DNA of 64,000 nt, taken from NCBI RefSeq assembly GCF_003589595.1, contig NW_020653993.1:4140963-4204962 (forward strand), in the 5' to 3' direction. The position numbers were made by a program, and so were the translations under genes. The DNA is from Hyposmocoma kahamanoa (lineage: Eukaryota; Arthropoda; Insecta; Lepidoptera; Cosmopterigidae). Within the stretch, counting starts at the first letter, position 1; every line of letters begins with the position of its first letter. Below, piece after piece: positions 21,089 to 32,427 of the stretch. Below the pieces are notes generated by a model. The model saw only the letters and a program-made list of their open reading frames with translations. It was not told where the DNA came from and ran no database searches.

Positions 21089-21319
21089 TAATAATAATAA
21101 CAACAATAATAATAATAACGCACACACTCAACATAGCCCCGCACTAGGGAAACCCTGTGTTGCGGGTGCCATGGACACACACATAGACAACCACAAATTA
21201 CACCCAAACTCACGAGAGAAATAAATGTAGGCCATACACATATTTCTCCCGGCCTGGGAATCGAACCCAGGACCTTTGCATAGCAGTACGGCATGGTAGC
21301 CGTTCGGCCACGGAGGCAG
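21089..21319 (-). mobile_element. tRNA-Gly-headed SINE, family A, copy 5
   Basis: Full-length reverse copy with a long (AAT)n tail on the left and the head ending CGGCCACGGAGGCAG on the right. Confidence 0.88.
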
Positions 21320-21417
21320 TTGAAGGAAGGTTCTTTTTAAGTAAGTAAGATCGTATTTTTTTTCGTGTCGTGTTTTCTACCCGTGTACATCCTTAATTTT
21401 ACCATAATTTTTTTTAA

Positions 21418-21570
21418 AGTGATTGATCCAACACTTTCAATGTTATGCGGCATCAACCAAAGCCATTCGAGGTTGTATAGACTCTTAACATCAGGTGAAA
21501 TCATGGTCAAGCATTTGTCTATTTTATAAAATACATAGACCATGTAAACATGATGGTACAATGAAAGCCG
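21418..21570 (-). repeat. dispersed repeat, family N, copy 2
   Basis: Shares GTGATTGATCCAACACTTTC, TTATGCGGCATCAACCAA, GAGGTTGTATAGACTCTTAA with copies 1 and 4. Confidence 0.4.
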
Positions 21571-22250
21571 CACCTAAAGATAATGTTATATCTAACATTA
21601 TTACATTGAAATTCCAAGTTTTAAACAGTTTGTAATAGTTTAATCTGTAGTTTGCGTTTACCGGATTCAAAGCCACTAAACCTTTGACTATCTAGATGTA
21701 GTTCCACAAAATACTCGACTACCTAAGTGAAACCTGCAGATATACCTAAGGGGAAAACAGTAGGGCGTTTATGCTCGTATTTCCTACCTAATTAAACTTA
21801 AGGAAACTTTGTCTAACTACACGCTCATTTTCTCTGGCTAATTTTGCAAACGACTGGAAAATTAAGCTACAGGATATAAAATGGAGTGAACAATTTCGTC
21901 CTCCATTATTTTACCGAGGATCTCAAGTACAACCTGTGTATAAAAAGGGAACGTAGGTCCTAGGCTGTCCCGTATAATATACTAGCTCGCTAAATTGCAC
22001 GTTCTACTGGACAAGTAAAAATTTAAAGCATACTGTCACACATGCAGTCTGTGGATCTATATAGACTCCTTTGTAGGGCATTCAACGACTTACGTGTCCA
22101 ATGCAATAACGCGTTCAGGATGCTAGCGTTAATATTAATATTTATACTAGCACATAAATTAAAATTGTTACTAACGCTATATGGATTTTATCTGAATTAA
22201 ATTGACTGAATTATTATGTAAATGTTATATGTGGCAGCCTAATGTCTTAA
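21571..22250. other. no recognised feature
   Basis: Nothing supportable. Confidence 0.35.
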
Positions 22251-22418
22251 CTGACTCCGTGTTCCAACCATTATCATGCTGGACTGGCGTGGCGTCAATT
22301 CCCAGACTGGGAGAAATATTTGTATGGCCTATAATTATTTCTCACGTGAGTTTGGGTGTAACTTGTTGTTGTCTATGTGTGTGTCTATAGCGTGTGTGCG
22401 TTATTATTATTATTATCT
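22251..22418 (+). mobile_element. tRNA-Gly-headed SINE, family A, copy 6, degraded
   Basis: Head decayed (CTGACTCCGTGTTCCAACCA), with box B reduced to GTCAATTCCC. The body is intact up to GTGTGTCTATAG, then about 45 bases are deleted before CGTGTGTGCGTTATTATT. Confidence 0.8.
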
Positions 22419-22423
22419 CAAGC

Positions 22424-22625
22424 AGAGGCCGTGAGTTCGAATTCGAGCTAGCACCTCTGAGTTTTTCGGAATTTATGTGCGAAATTTACCACGAGCTTTT
22501 CGGTAATGAAAAACACCGTTGAAAAAGGTTCCTGGCGGGCTATGACCTAAACCCTAGCCTGAGGGGGAGAACCGTGACCAGCAGTAGGACGTATAAAAGG
22601 GTTGACCATGGTGAATTATTTTTTA
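22424..22625 (+). repeat. lepidopteran-type LINE/SINE fragment, family Q, copy 1
   Basis: Contains the ordered blocks CGTGAGTTCGAATTCGAGC, ACCACGAGCTTTTCGGTAAT, CCTGGCGGGCTATGACCTAA and AACCGTGACCAGCAGTAGGACG. A related fragment is at 49.4 kb in reverse. Confidence 0.5.
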
Positions 22626-23212
22626 AACAGAACTCGTAGGGTGCTAAGAACTTTTTTAGTGTAGGTAGTTGACTCAAAGGCTGCATGTAAAGAATAATTG
22701 CTGGGCTTGTTGATACATGTTGGCTTTGTCTGTACGGATGGGAATGAGGGCATGGCGGTAGTAAGTATAGCGTGTAGGATTCCGGTGAATGGTTGAATGA
22801 GAAAAGCATAGGAGAGATGGTTTTCAAAGATTTGCCATAATCACCACGCTTCGGAGAGCTTGATAAATGTGAAAAAAAATAAAGATTCTGAAAAACAAAC
22901 GAAATTGCAACGGGATGTGGCTAATTCTCATACTAAGTTGCGTTGTAACGAATTACTAAAAAATAAACACGGAATATACTGACAAAATTAGTCATATTAG
23001 ATGCTGATTAGCAAGCAACAAACTATCAAAAACAACGTAAAATCTTTAGTTGCCAATTTCACAAAACTATGGTCACGTTTGTTGACACGTTATTTACATA
23101 AGTAAATAACAAACAACAATGCTAATAATAGCATCCATATAGTCAACAATCAAGAGCAGAGTATGGGCTAGGCACTGGTGTGGGACGCTAAGTGTACCGA
23201 CTCACTTTTTTT
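22626..23212. other. no recognised feature
   Basis: Nothing supportable. Confidence 0.3.
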
Positions 23213-23495
23213 AAATAATATCTAGTGACGGGACGAACAAGTCGTGCGCCTGATGGTAAGCGACCACGCCTGTCCATAACGTTTGCATTGCCACTAAGAG
23301 CTTTAAATCGCAAATATCTGAGGGGCACTGCCACTGCGCCCATCACCCTGAAACAAAAGTTGACAAGTTCCTTCAAAACCGGAAAAAACTAATCCTGACA
23401 GTAATGTCAGCAGTAATGCTTGGCGGCAGAAATAGGTAAGGTGGCACTACTTTTCTGAACGAAATCTTTCACAAGGAGCTCTACTGCTACTTAAT
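23213..23495 (-). mobile_element. SINE-like repeat, family B, copy 12
   Basis: Reverse copy from TATCTAGTGACGGGACGAAC to AAGGAGCTCTACTGCTAC, near full length, with a partly duplicated core (AGTAATGTCAGCAGTAATGC). Confidence 0.85.
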
Positions 23496-23605
23496 AAAAT
23501 AACCACTGAATATATAACGACAAAATTAATCATATTTAGCAAACAATCAAGAGCTAGTTCAAATTACAATTACATTCCACGTTAAAATAGTTTTATATTC
23601 ATAAC

Positions 23606-23810
23606 AACGAAACGTACACACTCAACATAGCCCCGCACTAGGAAAAGTGTGTCGCGGGTGCCATGGACACAAACATATACAACCACAAATTACACCCAAA
23701 CTCACGAGAGAAATAAATGTAGGCCATACATTATTTCTCCCGGCCCGGGAATCGAACTTGGGATCTCTGCGTGGCAGTCCGGCAAGGTAGCCGTTCGACC
23801 ACGGAGGCAA
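23606..23810 (-). mobile_element. tRNA-Gly-headed SINE, family A, copy 7
   Basis: Reverse copy. The tail is lost (ends at AACGAAACGTACACACTC). The head ends ACCACGGAGGCAA. A three-base gap lies in the body at AGGAAAAGTGTGTCG. Confidence 0.85.
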
Positions 23811-24150
23811 TTATTAATAACTATTGTATATACATAATATTGGAGTTTTTGTGTTGCCAATTATAAAAGAATTTCCATTACGACGAAATAATTCAAAACC
23901 ACTTAATAATTTAGGTTTCAATTTTATTTATATTTATTTTTAGTTTTTTAGTAAACTTTAATTTAACCAATTTAGCAACAAATTTAATGAAATATAGGAA
24001 GTCTCTTTCAAATTTTTGTTATATTGTGTGGTATTCGATGAAAATGGCTAACAGTAATTTACGGTAAAATATAAATTAAATTGGTTGAGTAGATTAACAG
24101 TTCAAATGTATGTGGCCTATTGATGACTACAATTTCTAAGTCACGTATTC
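23811..24150. other. no recognised feature
   Basis: AT-rich. Nothing supportable. Confidence 0.3.
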
Positions 24151-24151
24151 T

Positions 24152-24338
24152 TATAATACCAAGCGATGGGGACGAACAAGTCGTGCGTCTGGTGGTAAGC
24201 GACACGCCTATCCATAACAGTTGCAGTGCCTTTCACACAGAGACATAAGTTGACACAATTATAATTTCACCAGCACCCTTAAGGTATTTCTCTGGACGAA
24301 CTCTTTCACAAGGTGCTCTACTGCTACTAAATGTTACT
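24152..24338 (-). mobile_element. SINE-like repeat, family B, copy 13
   Basis: Reverse copy with two internal deletions (after GTTGCAGTGCC and after ACCCTTAAGG). The tail-side end AATACCAAGCGATGGGGACG and head-side end AAGGTGCTCTACTGCTACTA are both present. Confidence 0.78.
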
Positions 24339-24585
24339 ATTAGTAGACTGTGATTGATCATGCCGCCGTCAGCCGTGACCATGGGACCAGTAAAGGGTCT
24401 GAATCGTTGTTTTGTTTTAAAAAACAAGTAAATGCGATTCAGAATCTAAAGAAAGAAAAAAATCTTGGAATTCCGGGCTGTTCCGATGCTCTGGTATTCA
24501 TCGTACAGGAAATTTCCTGATTCGAGACCTAGTAATTTGTGTGGATGTCTGTCCGTCACAATATTATTAATCTTTACTTTCTGTA
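24339..24585. other. no recognised feature
   Basis: Nothing supportable. Confidence 0.25.
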
Positions 24586-24589
24586 CCTA

Positions 24590-25085
24590 GATTTATTTTT
24601 TATTTATTTATTAAGTAACCGCTACAAAAAGAAGTACTAAAATCTAGGCTGCTAACGGTCTAATATAAACCATTTTTTGTTTTACCGTAAAATTAAAAGT
24701 TACGAACTAAGCGAATAAAAAAAAAACAGTAGAGAAGAATACAAACAAAAAATTATATTAATAATCACGCTAACTTATCTCATTTGTAATATTAACTAAA
24801 TTCTTGCCATTTAAATTGCAAGTAAAATAACAATAAAGAAAAACAAAAATGTGGGCAGGTATCTATCCCATCTAGAACTTCTATCAATTATTAACACTAA
24901 GTGCCTTTGTTTGTCGACTACTTCAACAGGTGTACATGAACAGTTCTGTAAATTAGCATGGATACATGTGTGATTGTGAGCAATCAGTTGCAAATTATGA
25001 GGTCTTCTGTTCTGGCTAGAGCTAATATACATTAATTTAAGATAGAACTAGGATCGAGACTAATAAACGATGTCAACACAAACAT
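24590..25085 (-). pseudogene. LINE RT C-terminal fragment
   Basis: The minus-strand frame 24,811-25,032 reads like the segment after the RT palm of non-LTR elements. VEVVDKQRHLVLIIDRSSRW matches the pattern in which a Lys-x-Leu-Gly-Leu-x-Ile-Asp block is followed by Trp. The 3' side (24,590-24,700) is AT-rich with an ATTTATTTATT run that could be the 3' tail. Truncated on both sides. Confidence 0.45.
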
Positions 25086-25485
25086 ATCTCAAAGAAGAAA
25101 TTATACGATCAAACTACTTTCTAATGTCAAATGCGTGTTACAAAAATACTTTAATTAGAATAATAAAATGTTAGACCATGTTTAAGTAGTTTTGCCTGAA
25201 GCAAAAACAAGCGTCTGTTTTACTTTTTTGCCTGTTTTATGTAATAAGTTCTTTTGGTTCATAATGACCCGAGATACATGTGCTACCATTATGACAACTA
25301 TGGGACTTGTTATTTTAAGACAGATTTCGCCATAATTATACGAATTAATTTCTCAGTCAAAACTCTTCTACGTATGTATTAGACGTAATAAATATTGTTT
25401 GGTAGATTTGTTACTTAATAACAGAAGAATGGATAACTATCCTGGCAGTTGGAAGGCATGAATAAAGTCACGTAGAACTGACAAA
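25086..25485. other. no recognised feature
   Basis: Nothing supportable. Confidence 0.3.
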
Positions 25486-25487
25486 AC

Positions 25488-25650
25488 AAATTTATATCTA
25501 TTCTCCAATAATCGTATTGTATTGGAAACCATTTTTTAACAGATCGATATTGCGTGTATTTGTTTTTCAAACAAACAAACGTATCGAGCACCTATACAGG
25601 TTCCAAGGTCACGGTCATAGATATTTATTTGATTGGACACGGTTGACTGA
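25488..25650 (+). repeat. dispersed repeat, family E, copy 2
   Basis: Shares TTTGTTTTTCAAACAAACAA, CACCTATACAGGTTCCAAGG and TCACGGTCATAGAT with 35.60-35.73 kb. Confidence 0.5.
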
Positions 25651-25859
25651 ACTAGTGGTTTTTTACCAGTGATGTCTAATATTAATGCAAACCACCGAAT
25701 TCTGGACTTTATTTACTGAAGTTATTATTTTTTAAATATAGAATAGGGTAGTTTATTTTATGTATATTTAAACCTAATTAATAATAATAACAAATAAATA
25801 AATATTAGATAATATCACATACGTTGCTCTGATCCCAAAGTAAGTAGTTATAGCACTTG

Positions 25860-25985
25860 TGTTATGGAAATCGGAAACAACGACGGTACCACAAACACCC
25901 AGACCCGAGACAATATAGAAAAGTTACTTTTCTTCGGCCGGGTATCGAACCCGGGACCTCAGAGATGGCGACAGAGGCCGTCTTT
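25860..25985 (-). repeat. SINE-like relic, family H, copy 2
   Basis: Contains ACCACAAACACCCAGACCCG and, on the minus strand, a well-preserved box B context CCCGGGTTCGATACCCGGCC. The head side is degraded. Confidence 0.5.
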
Positions 25986-26468
25986 GGTTTTTAGTCTTTT
26001 AATTATGTTTAATTAGGTCTATTTTATTAGTAATCCTTTTTATGATATGTGTGATATTCCATATTTGGTCTGTTGCTTCTGTCTGCTCACTTCATACTGT
26101 CACTTCACTTTATATTGCTAAATTATCTGGGTGTTTAGTTTGATCTCCCATGATATAAACAACCTGTATAATACATAAAATACATTTAGTTTACCAATAC
26201 TTAACTAATAATCCGATTAAGGTGGTTTGGTAAGTATTTATAGCTTTTTAAATATACCAAAAAACATTCCAATTTACAGTATACAATTTGCAAAATATTT
26301 TTTAATATAATTTTTTAATGATTGTTTGATATGAATTAAATTTATTAATATAAAAGGAAATTAGAAATACAATAAAACATATTAACGAGTAGCAGTCTGC
26401 AGTTTTATGTTCTTAAAGACTTTACCATCTCATTCGGCCGTAACCATTAGAGTTGTAAAGAAATGTTT
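25986..26468. other. no recognised feature
   Basis: AT-rich. Nothing supportable. Confidence 0.35.
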
Positions 26469-26469
26469 C

Positions 26470-26735
26470 TAGTAACAGTGGATCTCGTTGTGAACGAATT
26501 CGTCCAGGGAAGTATTGCCGCCTTACCTATTTCTGCCGCCAAGCATTCACATTACTGTGCGCCGGTTTTCAGGGCAAGGATGCTGGTGACGTTACAGACA
26601 CGTGGGACTTGTCAACTCATGTCTCACGGGTGACAGGCGCATTGGCAGTGCCCATAACATCTTTGCGATTTAAAGCTCTGAGTGGCACAACAACTGTTAT
26701 AGATATCCCATCACTTGGTATTATAAAATAATAAT
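26470..26735 (+). mobile_element. SINE-like repeat, family B, copy 14
   Basis: From GATCTCGTTGTGAACGAATT to CATCACTTGGTATTATAAAA. Two short deletions, one of them removing CTTACCACCAGGCGCACG near the 3' end. Confidence 0.82.
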
Positions 26736-27835
26736 AAAAAATCTTCTATTAGCACGAGCACAACCTGCAAAATATTGTCAAAGGCATCGAAATTGTTCCT
26801 GTACTTCCTAAAAACGAATCTTCTAGTGTAGAAACAGCAAATTATCGTTGCCACACTTATTCTAAGAACATGATATTATTTTAAGAACATGACGCATTAC
26901 TCCAATGCATTATCAGCTGTTGCGTCTATATTAAATCTAAATGACATAATCCTGTAAGAAAATGTGGGATATTCTTCACTCTGTCCATGTGCAGAAAAAT
27001 GAATTCGGACATATGGGTAACTCCGAAAATACGTTGCCCTGAAAAGTTTACCTTATAATTCAGTTTAGAGAAGAGAGAACAATGTGTTAAAGTTTTTTCG
27101 AGAAAATACCAATATACAGGCATCTTCATCACAAAGTAAACCTATATTAAGATTAGTGCAATTGTGCAATTGCAATTGGATATAAATGATTATAATTACA
27201 ATAACAAAAAGTTTAACATTTGTGGCATAGCGTTTGTGAACATTTTGTTTTATTTTATTTCCCGAACCCGAACAATTATATCTGAATCAATCTTTTCGAA
27301 TCTAGACGTGTATTTAAACATATAGTGTGTTTATAAAAAAAATGCTCGCTATAAAATAGGATGATTAATTTGTTAACGCCCTACAAATTGTAAGATTGTA
27401 AAGCCATGTCTATTATTTATTTAGATGCTTTTATTTTTCACGATTCACTTGATTAGGTTTGTTATCCAGTTAAACTTCAACAAGAACAATTGTAATCTGC
27501 AGTAGGTGCAGATTTCCCAACCAATTCACTCGATTCTTATCTACAATTTGTGTAATTTTTTCTTTACTACATTTTAGCATGTAATTTGTTCCCCGTCAAT
27601 ACTAACAAATTTTATTAACTCTCCATTGACTTCAGCTGTTGCATACTTAATGATCGTACCTACTCAAACAAAATATATGGGACAGATGATTTTGTTGTTT
27701 TCCTCATTGTAGACATTTTTTGTAAAATAAATAAATGCCACCCGGTATATTTATCGTAATACATACATTACGGGGACAAGGATAGGACAAATTTATAATA
27801 TGATTGTAAGTACATTTTATGGACCCTTGCCCAAC
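26736..27835. other. no recognised feature
   Basis: About 1.1 kb, AT-rich, with only short frames lacking domains. I see no repeat match. Confidence 0.4.
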
Positions 27836-28965
27836 GAGCGTGTATAAAAGCATTGATGCATCTTGATGAGGCAGATGAAGCGACCAGATGGAATTCCAGC
27901 AACAGTCCTGCGTAACTGTGCGCCTGAGTTGTCTCCTATCCTCACACGCTTGTACTGCCCCTCACTTGAGACTGGTGTAGTTCCCATGTTGTGGAAGTTT
28001 GTAAACGTGCAACCTGTGCCAAAAAAGGGAAGTAGAGCTGACCCTGTCAACTATAGACCTATCTCAGTCACTTCCATACTCTGCAAGGCTATGGAACGAG
28101 TACTCAACAACCGACTCCTATCGTACCTTGAAGACAACGACCTCCTCAATGATCGCCAGTACGGATTCCGACGAGGGCGATCTACTGGGGATCTTCTTGT
28201 GTATGCCTGTCACATATGGAGCGAGGCTATAGAAAAGCAAGGCGAAGCACTTGCACTTGCAGTCTTTGGACATTTCTAAAGCCTTTGACAGTCTGGCACG
28301 CAAGCCTTTTAAGCAAGCTTCCATTTTATGGGCTTCCCACTGACCTTTGCAATTGGATCTCGGATTTCTTGAGCTAGGCTACTCTTCGGAACATATGGCG
28401 ATAGATTATAGATAGATAGTTCTTTAAGGTTCCATACTGTCTGCAATTGACAACCATGCCAAGAGGCTTATAGGTGACTCGGAATTAGTGGAATCGAAGC
28501 TGCAGAGCCTTGAACACCGCCGTAAAGTTGCCTGCTTATCGGTATTTTACATGATATATCACGGAGAGTGTGCGATGGAATTACACGATTTAACTCCTCC
28601 TTTCCCTTTCCGTCACCGAGGAACTAGGCGTAGGCTTGGGTTCCACCCGTATGTTGTGCATATTCCAAAGATTTGCACGAAGCGTTACGCTTCCATATTT
28701 ATATGGCGAACGGCTATGGAGTGGAATTCCCTGCCTGCAGATTTATTCTCTGAACGTTATAACTTGGGCCTTTTCAAGGCGAGAGTGAATAGGTATTATT
28801 TAGGTGTGCATGCTCCATCGTCCATCTCATCGCGTCGCGTCCTGTTTTCCAACTACAACACCTGGCGACGCGCGACGACGCTCGCATTAGTGCGTCCGGA
28901 TCACAGTGTGGTCAGCGTCTGACGCCCCACTGCGCTCAAGTAACTAATAAAATAAAATAGTTAAT
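27836..28965 (+). pseudogene. LINE family K, copy 3, RT active site deleted
   Basis: 27,863-28,279 encodes the N-terminal RT region: DGIPATVLRNCAPELSP, PVPKKGSRADPVNYRPIS, YGFRRGRSTGDLL. A frame change near 28,265 precedes motif A (ISKAFDSLA). At about 28,370-28,440 the sequence jumps to the region after RT, and 28,488-28,922 encodes the C-terminus: CLSVFYMIYHGE, EWNSLPADLFSERYNLGLFK. Roughly 700 bp, including the expected YADD-type motif C, is missing, so this copy cannot encode RT. The 3' UTR ends near 28,965. Confidence 0.82.
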
Positions 28966-29385
28966 TATGGGAAAATAGAGATGAATATGCTATAAGCGAA
29001 AAACACGACGCGTCACGACGCTTCGACTCTGCGCCAGTGTGAAACTATTTTCTACATCTAAAATTGCGTATATTTGGTTTACAAAAATTTTATTTTATTA
29101 TCTTTTCAAATCCGATCAAAATGGATGAGATACTTTGTATACTTTATCCAGGAGTAACTGTTTAGGTTTCGTCATCGATTTGAATATGTTGGGGAAAATG
29201 GCTAAGCTATACAGATTAATGGATAGATATGACGAAATTGACAATTTATTTACTTGAAAACCGGTTACTTGCGCAATAACTTACGAAAACATTATAAGAT
29301 TCATCTTCTTAAAATTTCATCTCATGACTTCAAATTCCTGTAGATTTAAATGTCTTCTAGTATCCAATACAGCTACGATAGTCAA
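28966..29385. other. no recognised feature
   Basis: Nothing supportable. Confidence 0.3.
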
Positions 29386-29390
29386 GTTAT

Positions 29391-29640
29391 TTATAATTGA
29401 CTTCGATAATAAAATGATCCGAACTGAATCTTGGCCTTATGTAATAGATTCCACTTCATCCCCCATTCCCGCCAGTTTCTTAGGTATTTTTGGACTTCAT
29501 CACTCCAGTGGTACCGGGGATGTCGGATCGGAGTATGCTTTCCCAATTTCTCTACGTCTTCGAACCAGTGAAGTCTCGATGTGTTTAATCTTTTCAACAA
29601 CCAATTGTCAATTTCTAAGTTCTTCTTTACTCACAGTGCA
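29391..29640 (-). pseudogene. LINE C-terminal relic (RTE-like)
   Basis: The minus-strand frame 29,391-29,600 has the C-terminal pattern of RTE-type ORF2: RLHWFEDVEKLGKH, then RYHWSDEVQKYL and NWREWGMKWNLLHKAK. The long plus-strand frame across the same bases is its shadow. Truncated upstream by the adjacent repeat. Confidence 0.5.
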
Positions 29641-29735
29641 CTGCAGATCTTTGCGCAACAGCACAACTGTCATGAGTAGGCATGTCGCTTACCACCAGGC
29701 GCGCGATTTGTAACTCTCATCACTTGATATCAATG
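29638..29735 (+). mobile_element. SINE-like repeat, family B, 3' fragment (copy 15)
   Basis: From CTGCAGATCTTTGCG to GCGCGCGATTTGTAACTCTC and CATCACTTGATATC. Only the 3' third is present. Confidence 0.72.
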
Positions 29736-30165
29736 AAAGAACCCACAAGGTTTTTCTGCCTCTAGCAACTTATTCTTTTTTTTAAAGACAAAGTAATAAT
29801 TCATACGCCTACTTAAACTTTATGCCCATCTGGAGTAAATATGCATGATGCTTCTTATTTTCTTTTTCTAACTATAATATCTTTCATCACAGCTTCAAAT
29901 ATCTCATAGTTTCCACTACGATCAATCCTTAACGCAACAATAGCTCCAGGCGAGGCACGTGGTACGTATTTTTTCGGACAGTCATGCGTAGTTCAATTTA
30001 CATGCAAGCACGCAACTCTCTGTTTACCATGTCGACGTTTACAAATTATTACCATTTTGTCGTGAGCGAAGAATTTTGTTGTTTTGGTAATTTTGTCACA
30101 GTTTCTTTGGAATACATCTTTGTCTCGCAGTTATGCTCCCTTACAAATGATTTCACACAGATCGT
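29736..30165. other. no recognised feature
   Basis: Nothing supportable. Confidence 0.3.
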
Positions 30166-30167
30166 TC

Positions 30168-30960
30168 CTCTCGTTAGCAAGAAACTCAAAGGGTTGCTCT
30201 TTGCAAATAAAGTTAAGTGTAATACATTTTGAATAGCCTTTATTGCATCTGGAATGATCACAGATGCTGTTGTGGACAATTTCTATGCCATCATGTATAG
30301 AAATTGTCCACAGCAGCATCTATGTAAAACATGGAACTCAATTTCTATGTAAAATGTTAATATCAATAGTACGAAGAGTGAGGGGTAGCAGCAACGAGAT
30401 CCTGAAGACGATAGCGGACAGAATGGATTCAGCAGTGTTCCGGAGGTTCACTGAGTTACGTGTTTTACGTGTGAGTCAGTGAGCTGCGCCGGGAGGAGCT
30501 GCATTCGTCCTGTTTGATGTACTTATAATAATATGTAATTTGTCAGCCTGTAGAGTGACTGTACCGTACTAATCCTTATACTAACATAGTTATAAGGTGT
30601 GTTATGTTACTAACCTTCGTAGTCTTCAATTTTGTGATATGACTTTCAATTAAAATGCTTTTAATGTAAGATTTAAGCTTAGGAAATGATAATCTTATTT
30701 TATATATCCATATCCAAAATCTTATTGTAAAAATGTATACAGTGCCTCTAAAAGAATCATTTAACTTTGTTAAACGAAATCGTGATACCATGAGTTTGGA
30801 CTTAGTTCTAAGGTTAATATTATAAATATTTTCTTTCTTATTGAAATTATGTATACTTTTACGGGCGTACAAAATATTTAAGTAAACATACTGTGATGCC
30901 ACAGTCCTGATACTAGTCTCCTTAAACTTTTGTCTTAGAAAAAGTTGTAACAAGCGGCAT
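30168..30960 (-). pseudogene. LINE family P, copy 2, split by about 360 bp of unrelated DNA
   Basis: The 3' UTR portion is at 30,168-30,238 (CAAGAAACTCAAAGGGTTGC). The ORF portion, the C-terminus with VASQYVYLN, NIYNINLRTKSKLMV and RFRLTKLND, is at about 30,605-30,955. The 360 bp between them do not belong to the family and include the hairpin below. The frame is interrupted after the KLKTTK-type end. Confidence 0.7.
30262..30321. repeat. 60-nt hairpin, 25-bp arms with one mismatch
   Basis: Left arm 30,262-30,286 starts AGATGCTGTTGTGGACAATT. Right arm 30,297-30,321 is its reverse complement at 24 of 25 positions. The loop is the 10 bases GCCATCATGT. The size and pairing fit a pre-microRNA-like or fold-back structure, but nothing in the sequence proves transcription. 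Confidence 0.85.
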
Positions 30961-31527
30961 ATTTACATAAACATGAAGGACGTAATATTAATAATAGCTG
31001 TAGTACTCATAGCACATGGAATTACCTAGTCAGAGACTAGGTAATTGGAGTGGTTGTCTTAATAAATAAAATAAAAAAATTAAAATGTCAAATGAAACTT
31101 TTAACTACTAAAACTTTAAAGAAAATTACTGGAGCAACATAAATCTGTCATGTGTTATCGCGACCTAAGCTAATTATTAAAAAACAACACAGAAAAATGT
31201 TGCACATAATTTGAAAAGTTCGAAGAAAATGCAAAATAAAAATTACTGGTACAGTTTTAAGTTTGAATTTAGGTGCACGAGAATAACAATGGCATGTTTT
31301 CGAACCTTAATATTTGTACACGAAACTTTAACTGTGAAACCTAGATATGAAAGCATATACATTTCTGTATTTATATGTACATAAGGTATATTTTATTTGT
31401 GTTCTGTAGAGTTCTTTGACTTTTAGGTGACGTCACCAATCTGCAGTGAAAACTTCAAGTCTCTTATAATATTAAGTTTATTTAATATCACGATCTTGTA
31501 CTCCTCTAGTTTGTTATAATTATTAAT
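30961..31527. other. no recognised feature
   Basis: AT-rich. Nothing supportable. Confidence 0.35.
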
Positions 31528-31604
31528 ACAAAGAACGAATATAAAGAAAAACTCTTTCGATCTGGCTAGATTCGAACCAGCCTCTATGGCTGACCCTGTC
31601 TAAG

Positions 31605-32427
31605 TTATTTTTTTTATTACCCAAGGGAATCTGCTTACAGATACCCTGGCCCTGCGGACGCAGAGCCGGGGTTATCTGAGACTGGGCTGAACCCTGAAGG
31701 GGAGCAACCCGACCGCACCAAACCCCCGGGGTATTAATCCTCTCCGCTGCAGGTAGAGGCACGGGTACGCTTTCACTCGTCCGCGCCTCCACCAGCGGCA
31801 GGCCGCGCCCAGCGCAGCCCCAGCCCAAGAAGGGGGACACAACAGTTCCTCGACTCCAAATGTAAGGCTCGTCGGACACCAGACGAGCCTTCCATCTCGG
31901 GCCCCTTCATGCTGCAGCGAACTCCTCCGACTCCGCTACCCAGGGGCCATGGGGCCAGGACAACATCCCCTCAACTGTGAAGTTCAGAGGATGCTTTTGC
32001 AGCCCCCGCGGCGGATCTGTTGGTAGCGTCCGCAGCAACACTCTACGCGCATCCACGTGGACTGTCCGTAGAGAGTCCTTTGGAGCGCCCACCGCATGGG
32101 CCACCCGCTCAAATTCAGCCGCGGAGGACAGGACGAGCGGCAACGACACACCGACACGTCTCTTCCCCTGCGGCCCCACAGTCACTGCAGCTGCACCCTA
32201 AGCGGTGCAGCCCCGCCAGAGTCGCGAAGAATAGGACGAGCGGCAACGACACACTGACACGTCTCTTCCCCCTCGCGACCCTCCCCCCGCATGTGTCCAC
32301 GCGAACCCGCTCAGCCTAGCTCCATCGGCCGGCCCGTGATTTCCTCTTAGCTTCACCGTGGGATGAAATCGACCATGGCTACTAGAGCCCTCCCGCCACG
32401 ACAAGGCGGGAACCCATTCGGGAGGGG
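31605..32427 (-). mobile_element. GC-rich retroposon with 13-bp target duplication
   Basis: An 823-bp block of high GC content with a minus-strand poly(A)-like 3' end (TAATAAAAAAAATAA at 31,605-31,620). It is flanked by GACCCTGTCTAAG (31,592-31,604) and GACCCTGTCCAAG (32,428-32,440), 12 of 13 identical. The A tail and duplication show retroposition. It has no RT. The longest minus-strand frame (31,907-32,185, 92 codons) has no domain I know. It is probably a non-autonomous derivative of a LINE or a LINE 3' segment. Confidence 0.75.
32125..32282 (-). repeat. two direct copies of a ~50-bp unit
   Basis: 32,127-32,177 and 32,228-32,280 both contain GGACGAGCGGCAACGACACA followed by GACACGTCTCTTCCCC. 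The period is about 101 bp. The unit lies within the GC-rich retroposon, suggesting a 5' repeat array. Confidence 0.8.

Noticed and set aside
29324..29713. 129-codon plus-strand frame
   Set aside because: It is antisense to the RTE-like C-terminal relic and runs on into a family B fragment.
32020..32319. Overlapping GC-rich frames on both strands of the 31.6-32.4 kb block
   Set aside because: High GC content removes stops on both strands. None shows a domain, and the duplicated unit explains the repeated peptide words.
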